Numbered from the stretch's first letter, positions 11,301 through 22,397 are shown. The stretch: DNA of 64,000 nucleotides from Clytia hemisphaerica (GCA_902728285.1 CACVBU010001358.1:2589978-2653977); one strand, 5' to 3'. Made by a program: numbers and translations. The notes: generated from the letters alone by a model not told the origin.

Positions 11301-14300
11301 CATACCGTAATCCATGCTACGTACATCACGCGTTTTAGCGTCTTTCAAATGGATGATTTTATCTTCGACACCAGCCACGAAAGTGTTTGTGACAACATTG
11401 ATCCCCTCACTTTGGAACTTGTTCTCGGTGTAACGACTGATCTGAACATTGATAATAATGATAACAAGATTATATACAGTGTGTGCGACAAATTTTTATT
11501 CTGAGTAAAATCCTCATTATTTAAATGCCAAATGTTATTACTTGTTTACTTAATACTTCAATCTCCAAAACCTATTCAGTCGTCTTGGGAATTAAATATC
11601 TATCGATTGAATAAAGAATTGTAAACTTATTTCAATCATTCTAAGCCCAGTTTAGATCATAAGTTTTGCGGATTTTACCTCTTTTATTTACTTATAAAAA
11701 TGTGTCCGCTTTTTTAGGACACACTGTATTTTAAAGGAGATATGAAATTTTGAGCATCATTCAGTCCGTTTTTTTTTCAACCGAAATAAGAGTATGGTTT
11801 AAAAATCAATTCCCATCGTAAGGCTTTACATCCAGAGTTTCGGTGTCGTAGTATAACTACTAATGTAATACTAATAACCATTATTATAATGTATTCTTCG
11901 TATTTTCGTATTCAATTCTACAATGTTTAAAACTTTTAAATAATTTGACCTATCAAATAGTCACCTGTAATTAAAACTTTTGAAGTAAAACAATTCACTT
12001 TTAGATAGATTAAAACTCACAAAAAACAGAGAATTTTTCCAATTTACTGCGACCAATCACTACACCTTACCTCGTCAGAGTAACTGTTCAAGATTTTATT
12101 CAATCCATCGATAAGCGTAATAGTCGATTTGTCGATCATTTCATCAGGGAAAATCTTTCGTAAATCCTCCTTCACAAAATCTCTTAATTCAGCAGCGAAC
12201 TCCACACCTGGTGAAAAATAAATAAATAGTAACTGTTATTTCCCTCAACGTTTCCAGAAATTATGCAAGTTCCTCGATAAAATCAAAAAAATGGCGTAGA
12301 AAAGTTGGCATGACGTCAAGTACAGGCTATAGTTTGAAGACCTATCTGATTGAGAATCTCACACCTTCCTTCCGTTCGCGAGCGTTCCAGAACGTTAGGG
12401 AATGTTCCTGAACGTTCGCGAACGATTCTTGTTGTCAAAAGGTTAATATTCAACTTGATAAGAACGTTCGGAAACGTATTGGAACGTTCTAAAACATTTT
12501 CAAACTGGTAAATAAAAGGGAACGGTCAGGAACGTCCAAGAATGGGCTTTTCCAGAAATAGTCCGTGCACCCCCTGTTGAGGATATTGGATATCCAGGGG
12601 TTAATGATTTTTGTTCAAAAGTGGATATCCAGGGGGTTAAATAACTACAAGGGAGCGGATATCCAGGGGGTAAAGTGTCTTTTCAAGTAAAAAAAAATAC
12701 AATATCAAGATGTAAGCATCTTTATAAGAGAGGATATCCAGAGGGTTGAGCATATTTTTAAGAGTGGATATCCACTATTTTACTGATAAAGTAGGATATC
12801 CAGGGGGTTCGATACTTCGAAAAATCAATATCCTCAACAGTGGGGGTAAGATATTTTTCTGGAAAAGCTCAATGTTACGTAGCGTTTCTTTTACTGGAAC
12901 TTATTTGTATTGAAAGTCGCTTGTGATAACCCTTATAAGACGCACTGTATTTGGGAATTTTTAAGCTCTTTTATAGGACTTCTTCACTTACCAGTAGGAC
13001 CACCACCAACGACAACGAAATTTAACAAGCGTCTCACTTCATGGTCAGGTTGACCAGGGATGGCAGCTGTTTCAAATGAGTCAATGACGTGTTTACGAAT
13101 CTCTTGTGCTTGCTTCATGTTCTTCAAGTAATGAGTGTGCTCTTCAATGCCTGGAATTGATAAGTTTATAAGAATAATCAGATATGAATACAACCAAACT
13201 CTTCTATTCGAATCTTTCTATAATTCAAACTAAAATATTTGTCACCTCAGAAATTAATACAAATTACTTTCTGTATTAAAATCACTCTCTAATTCGAAGA
13301 AAATTCTTGGTCCCTTGAAGATCGAATTAGAGAGAGTCAACTGTCGAACTTTTGTGAGATGCATCGTCATGTTAAATATGAAATAAAAAACTCCACTGAC
13401 CCGTGACAACATCAAAACAATGATAAGAAAATATTTAGTATCTGTTAGTACACGTGTTTTATACTAATTATGTTTTCGTGTAATATAGTTGTGATACTGG
13501 AGTTTTTTAATTAGTCTTTTTAGTTAGATTCCCACTAAGTCTTTTATAGTAAAGCCTCCGAATTTTACTGGCTTTTTCTCGCTTTCAATGCCAAAATCCA
13601 TCTTGTGGGCCAAATTGAAAAGTCGTCAACCAAAACACAAAATCAAAAATCTTACAAACAAAATAAGTAACTGTGATTTTTTATTTAAATAACCCTTAAA
13701 TTTTCCAATTTCAACTTTTAAATCAACCGAGTCGCACTTTTAGACTCTGTAAGCAGGTGATTTTATCGAGACACAACTAGTGAGGTTTGTCACGGAAGGA
13801 CAAGTGTTAAAATATAATGGACCTTCTTTTGAATAATAAAATGATTAATCAAAAATGAAATGTTGTTTTAAAACAAGTACATACCCTAGTTAGTTTAATA
13901 GGTTTATTCATTTTGAAATAAGTCGAACAACAAAAAAGCACTGCAAGCAGAAACTTTTTTTCAAATATCGAATTCCTTCCGTGACAATTTCAAGACAAAA
14001 AGTTTTTTCACCAGTTTTGTGCAAGTCCACTATCTTGATATTATTGCAAGTTTCTAACTATTGGTACCCCCTAACAAAAAATGAAATTACATTCCAAAGC
14101 AACCTCCTTCATATTCACTTACAAGGTCTGAAATTATTGTCCTTCCGTGACACTTTCACCTTGTCCTTCCGTGACTGATTAAAAATATCTTGTTGTTTTT
14201 AGAAATCTTGGACTTCAATGGGTCTAATTTATTGCAGGAGAGTGTCCTACAAGGTTTAGAACCATTGGGAACCAGCTCAACCCTGTATGGAGCTCAGAAT

Positions 14301-16722
14301 AAGCTTAACTAAGGCTCCAGTACAGCGCTGTAAGCTTACAGTGTAGGCCCAGGCGGCTCTGGAGGCCTAAAAACCTGTTTTCTGGCAAAACTACTGTTCC
14401 CAGCGGGTTCTAAACGCTCAAAATCGCTTCAGCACCATGGAAATATGCTAATTAGAGCCTTTGGAAGTAGCTCACTTGCTTTCAAGGTTGCGTTTTTACG
14501 TTTTTTGCTTTAAAAAGCCTTAAAAACGCTTAAATAGAGCTTTTTAAGCGTTTTTAAGCTATTTTAGTGAAAATTTGTCGGTTCTGCCCCCTTCGCTGGA
14601 CTTCAATGGGTCTAGTCCATTGCAGGGGAGTGTCCTTCAAGGTTTATGACCATTGGGAACCAGCTCAGCCCTGTATGGAGCTCAGAATAAGCTTAACTAA
14701 GGCTCCAGTACAGCGCTGTAAGCTTACAGCGTAAAGCCCAGGCGGCTCTTGAGGCCTAAAAACCGGTTTTCTGGCAAAACTACTGTTCCTAGCTGGTTCT
14801 AAATCCTCTAAATCGCATCAGCACCATGGAAATATGCTAATTAGAGCCTTTGGAAGTAGCTCACTGGCTTGCAAGGTCGCGTTTTTACGTTTTTTTGCTT
14901 AAAAAATATAATCTTTCCTGTAAAATTTCCTAATTATTATCACCATTATAATTGAACAATAAAAATACAGTTCCAAGGTTTTGAAATGAGCTGAATAGTA
15001 AAAATGGCTATGATTCATGATATGATGTGTCACTTCACTAGTTTCAGTCAACATTTCTTACGCTATTGCTGATTTTGAAAAATAGGAATTTTTTCCTTCC
15101 GTGACGGTGTCCTTCCGTGACACTGACCTTTCTCAGTTGCAAAGGCCTGTAGCCATTGAAATTAATTTTTTTTACTCAGTTCTTTTTTCAATGACAAGCA
15201 GATAGACATAAGTTTCTTCTGGTGGTATTTTGGTTTTAAAATTCTCTTTAAATTCACAGGAATCTGAATTAGCATACTTTTGTCTTTTTTAATGTCTTCG
15301 CTGCGTTCCTTCCGTGACAGAACCTTCAAAGTTCAATTATTCAACGAGGAAAAACTTTTATGAAATTTATTTTGCTTTGGAAGTAGTAGTACTATGAAGG
15401 CTTTAATTCAGGACTAATACTATTTTCATTCATTTTACCATTTTTCAAAAAAAGACCAAAAAAGGCTCTGATTTCCTTCCGTGACAGGAACGGGACTTTT
15501 CAATTTGGCCCTTGTATAAGCAATAAAAAAAGAAATCTTCACAAGACTAGAGGAAAGATCATACCTTTGATGTTATATGTAGCAGTTTGTGCACCAATCG
15601 CTAACACCAAATAATCATAATTCAAAGAGAACTCTTCACGATGTCCAGTTATTTCTTTAGAGAAAAAATATAATGTATTTATTAGATCATAAATCAATAA
15701 CATCAAGTACCAGTAAACTTTGGCTCAGACTGGGATGATCTTAATTTTTTGAAATTTGAGACTCACATTGTTCTTAGTTTGTTCTTAAGTTTGGGCAAAT
15801 TTTCAACTTCGTGTTCTTATAAAATTGTTCTCATAGAAAAAAGACTATACACACTGTAAAAAAAAGAAGAAGAAAATTTTGTGGGAAAATTAAAATTTAT
15901 TCTGCCAGCTCAAACATTGAGAAAAATAAGCATCACAGTAAGCTCATAAGTTCACCTTATTATAAAAGTTTATCTTCCTTTTTAAGTCGCCGCCCCTCTC
16001 CCCCGCCGAGAGCATGAGTCGAGGTGAATGGCCTTTTTCACTTGTGTGAATGCGTGAAAATTTTTATAAAATTGCATGGATGTGTGAATTGGAAAACTTT
16101 GTGTGACCAGAAATTATGTGAATTGCGAAAAAAATTGCGTGATTGCCTGAATTGAAGGTCTGTTGGGGGCCTCTTTGGGAGAGTTTGGCTTTCTACTACG
16201 ATTAGATTGGCTTGTGGGTTGAAGAATGAAAAAGTCTACAATACCTGATAGATCTTTACATTTGACAGTATTTCCCTCAATGTCAATTTCAGTGCATTGA
16301 CCTTCATAGAACTTTGCACCATGTTTATGTCGCTTTGCCAGTATCTTACGTATAGGTTCAGTGATGCTTCTACCTTCAACAGTACCCACAGTGACGCTTG
16401 GTAAAAGTGGTGTAAATAAAAAATAATTCTCTGGTGATACTACTGAGACATCAAATTCACCAGGTTTTAGGGATTTTATCAAACTGACAGCACCCCAGCC
16501 AGAGCCAAGGATTACCAATTTCTTTTTAGGTTTATCTTCTATGCTTTCAGCATACAATACCAAGACACCATAAGTAGTTGCAATTGATGTACCAGCAAAA
16601 AAGAAACCAACACGCCTGTAATCTATTTTGCCAGCATTCTTGGGTACAATTTTTGTTCGAACTCCAGTAGCTATTTTTGCACTTTTAAGTACTTCTGTGG
16701 CTCTTCTAATCCACAGAGACAT
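7950..16722 (-). CDS. Type II (alternative) NADH:ubiquinone oxidoreductase, eight coding exons
   Basis: This is a rotenone-insensitive, non-proton-pumping NADH dehydrogenase (NDH-2 family) that oxidises NADH and reduces quinone at the mitochondrial inner membrane. Exons, 5' to 3': 16722-16245, 15654-15565, 13150-12992, 12207-12071, 11441-11224, 10035-9866, 9455-9374 (tentative) and 8361-7950. Phases agree throughout and sum to 582 codons including stop. Visible family marks are a basic, Arg-rich presequence, a first dinucleotide fold KKLVILGSGWGAVSL, DYLVLAIGAQ, a second fold NFVVVGGGPTGVEFAAEL, VWAAGIAPRDL, NIFAVGDCC, LPPTAQVAAQEGKYL, and the C-terminal amphipathic membrane anchor (GWSAMWLWRG ... 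DWIKSFLFGRD). Between GDCC and LPPTAQVA lies an EF-hand-like insertion, as in plant NDB-type enzymes, with its calcium ligands degenerate. The family assignment is very secure; exon 7 is not. Confidence 0.93.
8445..8599. mobile_element. Family E MITE (CAGTTGACGCTCTCTAATTCG ends), diverged copy in NDH-2 intron 7
   Basis: Begins CAGTTGAAGCTTTCTAAATCG after TA and ends CGAATTAGAGAGTCTCAACT. It shares the internal GCGTATCGAATAG-like motifs (AACGTATCGAATAGAAG) with the better copies at 42965-43138 and 44757-44904. A truncated fifth member ends at about 13343. Confidence 0.6.
9374..9455 (-). CDS. NDH-2 exon 7 (tentative)
   Basis: A short exon of phase 1 to phase 2 is needed between exons 6 and 8. 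This 82-nt segment fits the phases and reads GGKLLICLYPDLLRTTV and on, matching the spacing of the KYPQL-type segment between the two EF-hands of relatives. The acceptor (CGACGGAG) has only a moderate pyrimidine tract and the donor (GG|GTCAAA) is weak. A better donor at 9409/9408 (ACG|GTGAAT) gives the wrong phase, unless a further small exon exists. Confidence 0.45.
9519..9810. mobile_element. 292-bp MITE with TTA target-site duplication, nested in a family B repeat
   Basis: Ends are GACCATGTTC and its inverse GAACATGGTC, with imperfect inverse repeats continuing through GTTCCGTTC. Flanks are TTA (9516-9518) and TTA (9811-9813). Removing the element joins CATCGAAGCC-TTA-TGTTCTTATATGG, the intact sequence seen in family B copies elsewhere in the window (for example inverse at 1180-1199). 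Three-bp TTA duplications are typical of PIF/Harbinger, so that class is the likeliest. The open frames here follow the palindrome and are not genes. Confidence 0.75.
9866..10035 (-). CDS. NDH-2 exon 6: GDC motif and degenerate EF-hand
   Basis: 170 nt, phase 2 to phase 1. NIFAVGDCCTVQ is the third FAD contact. It is followed by FLNGLLAENGVADNGNLNQK, which aligns with an EF-hand helix-loop-helix but carries Gly/Ala/Asn/Gln at the usual calcium-ligand positions 1, 3, 5 and 12. Donor ACTG|GTAAAC. Confidence 0.9.
10131..10840. repeat. Tandem array, 44-bp unit, 16 copies, in NDH-2 intron 5
   Basis: The unit contains CGGCAAAAATGTTCG, then TTCTATAGTACAGTAAACA, then TTTTTACGT. I count 16 occurrences of GCAAAAATGTTCG. 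Central copies read TTCGCTTC; the first copy and the last four read TTCGGTTC; copies 4 and 5 lack one base (TTCGTTC). No array-like spacers exist, since each unit abuts the next. It is a minisatellite. Confidence 0.95.
11224..11441 (-). CDS. NDH-2 exon 5
   Basis: 218 nt, phase 0 to phase 2. Encodes ISRYTENKFQSEGINVVTNT and the strongly conserved VWAAGIAPRDL, where quinone-site and isoalloxazine contacts lie in the family. Donor AACAG|GTATGG. Confidence 0.92.
11477..11726. mobile_element. 250-bp MITE with TA target site, in NDH-2 intron 4
   Basis: TA|CAGTGTGTGCGACAAAT at the left and TTTAGGACACACTG|TA at the right form an inverted pair with TA on both sides, as expected for a Tc1/mariner-type non-autonomous element. 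Confidence 0.6.
12071..12207 (-). CDS. NDH-2 exon 4
   Basis: 137 nt, phase 1 to phase 0. Starts GVEFAAELRDF, which completes the NADH fold (the Glu of GVE contacts the NADH ribose in this family), and ends LNSYSDE before GTAAGG. Confidence 0.92.
12543..12871. mobile_element. Family D element, copy 2, with GGATATCCAGGGGG array
   Basis: Starts TGGGCTTTTCCAGAAA and ends TTTCTGGAAAAGCTCA. Between the ends the phrase GGATATCCAGGGGGTTAA recurs about six times at about 30-70 bp spacing, bounded by GTTGAGGATATTGG and CAATATCCTCAAC. The copy at 47771-48110 is the same arrangement in inverse orientation. Lies in NDH-2 intron 3. Confidence 0.7.
12992..13150 (-). CDS. NDH-2 exon 3: second dinucleotide fold
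   Basis: 159 nt, phase 1 to phase 1. Begins GIEEHTHYLKN and ends in NFVVVGGGPTG, the NADH-binding GxGxxG. The donor ACTG|GTAAGT splits the glycine before the conserved Val-Glu, which is restored by exon 4. Confidence 0.92.
13785..15490. repeat. Region with eight dispersed TCCTTCCGTGAC motifs (NDH-2 intron 2)
   Basis: The motif CCTTCCGTGAC occurs at about 13978, 14144, 14164, 15096, 15112, 15308 and 15476, and once inverted (GTCACGGAAGGA, about 13789) at the left limit. So the outermost copies face inward toward each other. This layout is like subterminal transposase-binding sites of a DNA transposon, but no transposase frame is visible inside. Confidence 0.55.
14210..14905. repeat. Direct duplication, about 305-bp unit, two copies (14210-14515, 14598-14905)
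   Basis: Both copies start GGACTTCAATGGGTCTA and run through TAAGCTTAACTAAGGCTCCA and AATATGCTAATTAGAGCC to GCGTTTTTACGTTTTTTG, offset by 388 bp and only slightly diverged. Each contains an internal palindrome CAGCGCTGTAAGCTTACAG. No coding frame is conserved. Confidence 0.8.
15565..15654 (-). CDS. NDH-2 exon 2
   Basis: 90 nt, phase 1 to phase 1, reading EITGHREEFSLNYDYLVLAIG and on. DYLVLAIGAQ is the conserved strand that closes the first nucleotide fold. Acceptor TTTCTCTAAAG, donor AAAG|GTATGA. Confidence 0.9.
16245..16722 (-). CDS. NDH-2 exon 1: presequence and FAD-binding fold
   Basis: 478 nt, 159 codons plus one base. The start is the first ATG after an acceptor-like CTTTTTAG at 16734-16733, so a non-coding exon or spliced leader may precede it. 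Residues 1-30 are basic with hydroxylated and hydrophobic residues and no acidic cluster, as in a mitochondrial presequence. A hydrophobic stretch (VGFFFAGTSIATTYGVLVLY) could span the inner membrane. GSGWGA near residue 75 is the FAD-binding glycine motif. The donor is CAG|GTATTG. Confidence 0.9.
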
Positions 16723-16732
16723 TTTTTTAGAC

Positions 16733-19437
16733 CTAAAAAGAATAGCACTTATATTAAATAGCCATCGCAGGCAACAAACAAATACAGTTAAATGAATTTC
16801 TCCAGGTTACATATTATCATATTCAGGTTATTTGAGTTTCCAAAGTAATATAGAGGGAGTGTAAGCTCTAATTTTACACCACCATAAAAGAGTCCACGAA
16901 AGAACGAAGAAAAAACGAGGTTTAAAGGTTTAGTTACTGGGCACAAGTGCCCAGGGTTGGCACTCAATTGTGACTCTTGAGTTCAACCCTGGTGATAAAT
17001 CAATACCTTCTGCCCTGAGAAAAAAACGACAAAGAACGTTAAACTGGTACTGGTACTCACTAACAAGGTTTGGGTTTGGGAGGGCTTAATATGGCGTTCT
17101 TAATTGTGTTTTTTTGGTCACCCCTACATATTTATTACTCTTTGTACTTTACGCTGTTTAACCATTAACGGTTCAAAGAACGATAAATTACGCATGTGCA
17201 TTATGTGGACTGAAATTGGAGAATCCACTGTATGTATAATTGCCTTCTCACAAATCTATTGTTTATTTGACTAAGGCCAGATTTTGATTAAAAAAAGTAC
17301 TGGCAAAATTAGTTTCACATCAATCTTGGAAAAAAATGAAACAGGAATTTTAACATAATCATCTTGTTAGACAAAGCTTCCTCCAGGGTTGGCCATGCTT
17401 CCAGGAAATTCTCCGTTGGATGAATGAAAACAAATTGAAAACCCTCCCCTTGTGACTTTTTTGCGATCTTAGTATTTTTAACAATTTTGACAGGAAACCA
17501 GTAAAATTACTTTTTGCTAAATTGTACATCATAAAAATAGTTAAATGAGAGCAAAATATTTTTTCTTTTTTCTACTTATCTTTTTTATCATCCTTTTTGT
17601 CTTTTGATGTGATATGCAGAGAATTTCATATTTAGTCATTGCAAATAAATGCAATAAAAAATCCCAGTTATATATTTTGCATTATCACTATCACCGGTCA
17701 AATAAAAAAATATCAGTTGAAAAAAAGTTGATTTCAATCGTTGACTCGTAAACCTTTTGACAGCTTGGTCTATAAAATACCAATGGAGCGGGTTGCTGGA
17801 TCAAAATGATAAATATTTTATTTGAACTATCATTATCCATAACTGGTCAAAATTTCAAGTTAATAGGCTCTTTCCAATCATGGAGGTAATAAAAATATAG
17901 ATGGAGATACCACTCCTACTATTCTATTGTATTGTATCGTTGATAGCAAACTGTTGCTTTGGGAAAAAGCCATTAATTTTGCTTTCGCTCATGGGAATAC
18001 TTGAGTCAAAGAGAATTTGAATAAAATCACGCTACATTTTTAAATTTTAATTTGTTCATTGTGTGATGACAGTTTTGTTTATAAAATATAAGAAAACCTT
18101 GCAAGAATAAGCACAGAACATCGAATTTGAAATGTTCGCTGCTCAGGGAATCCTCAGCAAATTTTGTCAATTTTTACATATTTACTAATGCCAATCTTTC
18201 AACTATATCCTATCAAAATTTTGAGGCAGCTGCTATTTTAGATCTAAAGATATTTATAGCAAAGAACCTTCCACAAACAACAAAGAATTCGCAAAATCTG
18301 AAGAAGTTTACCTCTCGAAAGTTTCCCGATAAAATAAAAACTTCTTTTAAAACTATAAAGAAATTATTACACGAAAAAAATTCGCATTTTACCTAAAAAT
18401 ACGAGGTTTCGTTGAACAGAATAACTTCACTTTAGTTCTTATAATCTATATCTTGAAGGATTTTTGCTATCAAGGATTGGTAATCAAAAGAGGCCGATTT
18501 GAAAGAAATTTCTAAAGAGTTTTATGACTTCTCTGGCTATTACAGAAAAGTTGTTACTCCATCTAACTTTTATTACCTCTATGTTCCAATCATGAAATAT
18601 CAGGGTGTATAGTCTAATTACCGGGTGTCTCAGAAAAATGTCCCCCTTTTTTAAATTAATTTTCTTGAGTTCTATAAAATGTCAAAGAATCAATAATTTT
18701 GTATTCAAAAATCGAATAACGATAAACTTAAATTATGAAGAGTCATTTGTCAAATTTGGTCAACAAGATAGTTATCCCATTTGGTCAACCAAGTAGGTAT
18801 CCCATTAATTAGTCGGGTTAAACCTCTATATGGATGGCCAGCCTAGCCTGCTTCCCCAGATTATTTATATAGCTTTCAAATATTGTAAATTTCTAGACTT
18901 ATGTTTCACAGGCAAATATCTGAACTGAATTGAATTTAATTGAACAGAACAAAGGCTATGGGTTGCTCTAAAATGAAGGGTAGCCAATTTGGGTAGCCAA
19001 TCGGGCTAGGTTGTGGGGTAGTAGTGTATTTCAGACCAGAGTTATAAAATACTTTTAGTTTCATGATAATAGTCATTGGAGCCAGGAGGTAAACCTTTGA
19101 AAAAATTTATTCATTTATGATGGAGAAGATATTCAAAGATTTAACTTAATACATGGCCAGCTTGTTTTCTCCACAATTTGAACTTAGACATTCTGATTAC
19201 TTATAATTATCAAATGTAATTTCCTTACAAGATGTGAATCCCAAAGTTACCATAGGTGTAAGGTAAATTATCCTTTGATGTTTTGAGATTACTCATTGTT
19301 CTGATTTTCATTTGAGTCTTAGTTAAAATGTTGGGGATCCAAAAATATTCTGTACCTTTATTTAAACCATAAAAATGGTCTGGTCTGTAATTTTTCATAG
19401 TATGAGAGGAAGGAAGACAAGATGGCGACCGCACTCA
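16733..19437. other. Gene-free stretch upstream of NDH-2
   Basis: AT-rich with no exon pair I can support. It must contain the NDH-2 promoter and any 5' non-coding exon, because an acceptor-like site precedes the start codon. A palindrome CTGGGCACAAGTGCCCAG is at about 16937. Frames of 60-89 codons around 18127 and 18605 have random-like composition. Confidence 0.45.
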
Positions 19438-19439
19438 GT

Positions 19440-19760
19440 ACAGGGGGGGGTACATGTTCAGTGTAGTAACCCATGGGGTAATAACCTGATTTTCTGTAAT
19501 TTAAAAAAAATCTGGGACCACCACCCTTTTTAAGTACATGGTACTAGTTTTTTCTGGGATTTTTTTTAAGGGACCAGCCCTTTTACTACCATGTAGTAGC
19601 TATTACCACCAATTCGAATCCTTATACCAGCCTTTAGTACCTTGTAGTAGATATCACCGCCCATATAAATCCCTATACCACCCTTTTAGTAACCTGTAGT
19701 AGCTATCACCACCCATTTCAATCCTCATACCACCCTTTTGATACCCTGTAGTGGCTACCA
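19440..19760. repeat. CCACCCTTTTAGTACC-type degenerate repeat
   Basis: Repeated phrases CCACCCTTTT and TACCATGTAGTAG / ACCTGTAGTAGCTATCACC alternate at about 50-60 bp. A matching element in inverse orientation lies at 29289-29455 and shares GTACATGTTCAGTGTAGT next to a poly-C/G tract. Confidence 0.5.
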
Positions 19761-19768
19761 TCGGGGAT

Positions 19769-20115
19769 TCTGCACTTGTTCGACAGTACACTTGTTCGAC
19801 AATACATTTGGTCGACAAATCGTGAAAATTGTCGGCCAAATGTATTGTCGAACAAGTGGGAAGATCAGTTGTCAGACTTCCCAGTTGTTCGAAATCCCAC
19901 TTGTTCGACAATACATAATTGTCAAACAAGTGGGTCGTCGAACAACTATATGATCAGTTGTTCGACAATGTAATTGTTCGACAATACAGTTGTTCGACAA
20001 TACAGTTATTCGACGAAAGTTTTCGAACAACTGTATTGTCGAACAATTACATTGTCGAACAACTGATCATATAGTTGTTCGACGACCCACTTGTTCGACA
20101 AAAGTTGTCGAATTA
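19769..20115. repeat. GTTCGACA foldback array 1
   Basis: Dozens of GTTCGACAA / TTGTCGAAC motifs in both orientations. Arms at about 19930-20010 and 20022-20100 are near-perfect inverses and would form an approximately 80-bp hairpin. A sister array is at 28040-28370. Short frames here are motif translations only. Confidence 0.75.
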
Positions 20116-21462
20116 TTTGACAAATTCTGAAGTTGAATATCGTTAACCTAACCTGAGATCAGATTGTGGTTGTTTTCTGCCCACCACGCTGAAGCGGTGG
20201 GTGGAAACATACAATCTGACGAATATGCGATCTCAAAATCGTAAAGGACCGCGTTCGTCTAAAAGGACTGGGGATGACAACAAAGTTGCGTGATATTGTG
20301 TTTATGAATAGGGCGCCGTATTAGTTTTTGACTTTCTGGCGCACAACAAGATTCTTGTTGTAAAATTTTCCGCGGGAGGACTATTTTACTCAGATGTATA
20401 ATTTTCAAGTGCCTTCAGAGGTTTACCGTGCACGTAAGAAAGAAAAATTATGAACAGCTGTTATCAGGTTATGTTAACCTGGCTTTGCGTAACAAAACAA
20501 TTTTAAACAATTTGCATTTTTTGACAGTACTTTACTCTTAGGTGCCAAATAAACGCCCCCTCCCCCCGCTTGTTAATTTTTTTGAAAATTTTCCAACAGC
20601 CCCCCCAGACTTTATTATATTAGGACCCCCGTTTATTAATTTTTAAGAATATTTTCAGCTGTCAAAGAAAAGGTCCCTCATAGACGATGCTATCGTTCGT
20701 GTAATATATTATTATGATAATACGATATAACATAGTTGTATATTATACTAGGTCATAGTTTGCACTAACTGCCATAGGCTACGTCATATCTTCCTTCGTT
20801 ACGAGTGTAAAACTCCTACTCTTCGGGCTATGCTCTTGTTTTGAATATTGAAATTCTCCAGATAAATCGCATGCACACTGAGATTTTAATGAAACAATAG
20901 AAAGTTTCGAAACCTAAGCCAATCAGCTGTGTTTTAAACATTCTTTTATTTAAAATCTCTATTGATAAACATCTTTTGTGAATGTTGTCTATTATGTTTA
21001 AACATATTAATAAGCAATTCCCGGTGGGGGTCACTAGTGGCCGTCTATAGCAGTGCATAAAGACCAAGAGTAAGACCTAAAAGCCTGGATCTGTCTATTG
21101 TGTAGACTATAACTGCCAACTTTGCTTAACAAAACGACTTAAAGTCGAAAATTTCGCCAATTGTATTATGAGTTTTGAGATGAAGTAAATGTATTCGAAT
21201 CTCCGAAAAAAGCTAAAAAAGAAATAGATTTACCTTTTTTAATTCATTAATTCTAATAATCATAGAATCTTTTGTTAATCTATTCTAAAGAAGTACAAGC
21301 AATGCATCGGAGAGAATGTCGATATTGAGTAAGTTACGGATTACGCATTTTGATTTTGACTGGTTGAAAAATTTTAAGTTGGTAAATTAAGAATTGAAAC
21401 CTTAGCTTACAGTACACGATTTGCAAAATCGCAACTAAAAATTTCCTTATTTTAACAGAGTC
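20116..21462. other. Gene-free stretch
   Basis: Contains a short hairpin GCCCACCACGCTGAAGCGGTGGGTGG at 20178-20203 flanked by AGATTGT / ACAATCT. Otherwise AT-rich with no exon-like signals. Confidence 0.4.
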
Positions 21463-21800
21463 TTATAAAGTAGACGCTTATAAGAAAAATAGATATGCTC
21501 ATCTTCTTCGCCATCCATTGTTTATTTTGTAAGAACTAATTGTCGAAAGGTATATAACCCTTAATAAAGAGTTATTGATTTGATTCTTATAAAGAAGATG
21601 CTTATAAGAAAAATAAATATAATCATCTTCTTCGCCATCAATTGTTTACTTTGTAAGAACTAATTACCGAAAGATGTATTGCCTTCAATAAAGAGTTATT
21701 GATTTGATTCTTAAAAAGTAGATGCTTATAAGAAAAATAAATATAATCATCTTCTTCACCATCCATTACTTATTTTGTAAGAACTAATTACCGAAAGTTA
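21463..21800. repeat. Tandem repeat, about 123-bp unit, almost three copies
   Basis: Units begin at about 21463, 21588 and 21709 with TTCTTATAAAGNAGANGC, and each contains CATCTTCTTCGCCATC and TTTGTAAGAACTAATT. The third copy is partial. Confidence 0.8.
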
Positions 21801-22397
21801 ATAGTTAAAGCAAGGAAAAGCGTCCGCCGCGCATGCTAAAAGGGAAAAGCTATGAAACTTTACCGGTAAGCCAACTTTACGGGATATCATTTAAGTCGGA
21901 ACATACGATACTAACAAACGCAAACAAACAAAAACGCGCGCGCAAAAAATCGAGATGCGTGTCCAATATCCTAGCGTGAAGCAATAACAGCCATCTTCGC
22001 TCGCCCTCAGGCTCGCTGCGGTGGCAAAAACGTAATATATTGCGCGGCGGAAAATAGAGTCTGTGTTTAAGACATTGAGCCCCTCCGACTATTTTTCGTC
22101 TGCGCGGACAAAATTTCCGCCCGACTGCTAATTTGCGTGTTTGACTTGAGGTTATTCTTTATTTTTCGAATTTGTCTTTGACTAAGTCCGCCCTTATTTT
22201 ACTCTAAATAGCCTGATTTTAGCCTATATTTTTATTTACCTTATTTTGGGGATTTCAGAAGTACAATTTCCAACCCCCCGGCCGGCAATTAGCCCCCCCC
22301 CCCGTTTTTTAAAATTTTGATTTGTAGTTTGATTTGAGTTGAAAATTTTCCCAACTCCCCTGGTTTATATTATTAATTCGTTTATCTCCCCCCCCAG

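Noticed and set aside
16925-17020. Another tRNA-like SINE (GAGTTCAACCCTGG resembles a B box)
   Set aside because: No A box at the right distance; the sequence is mostly a local palindrome.
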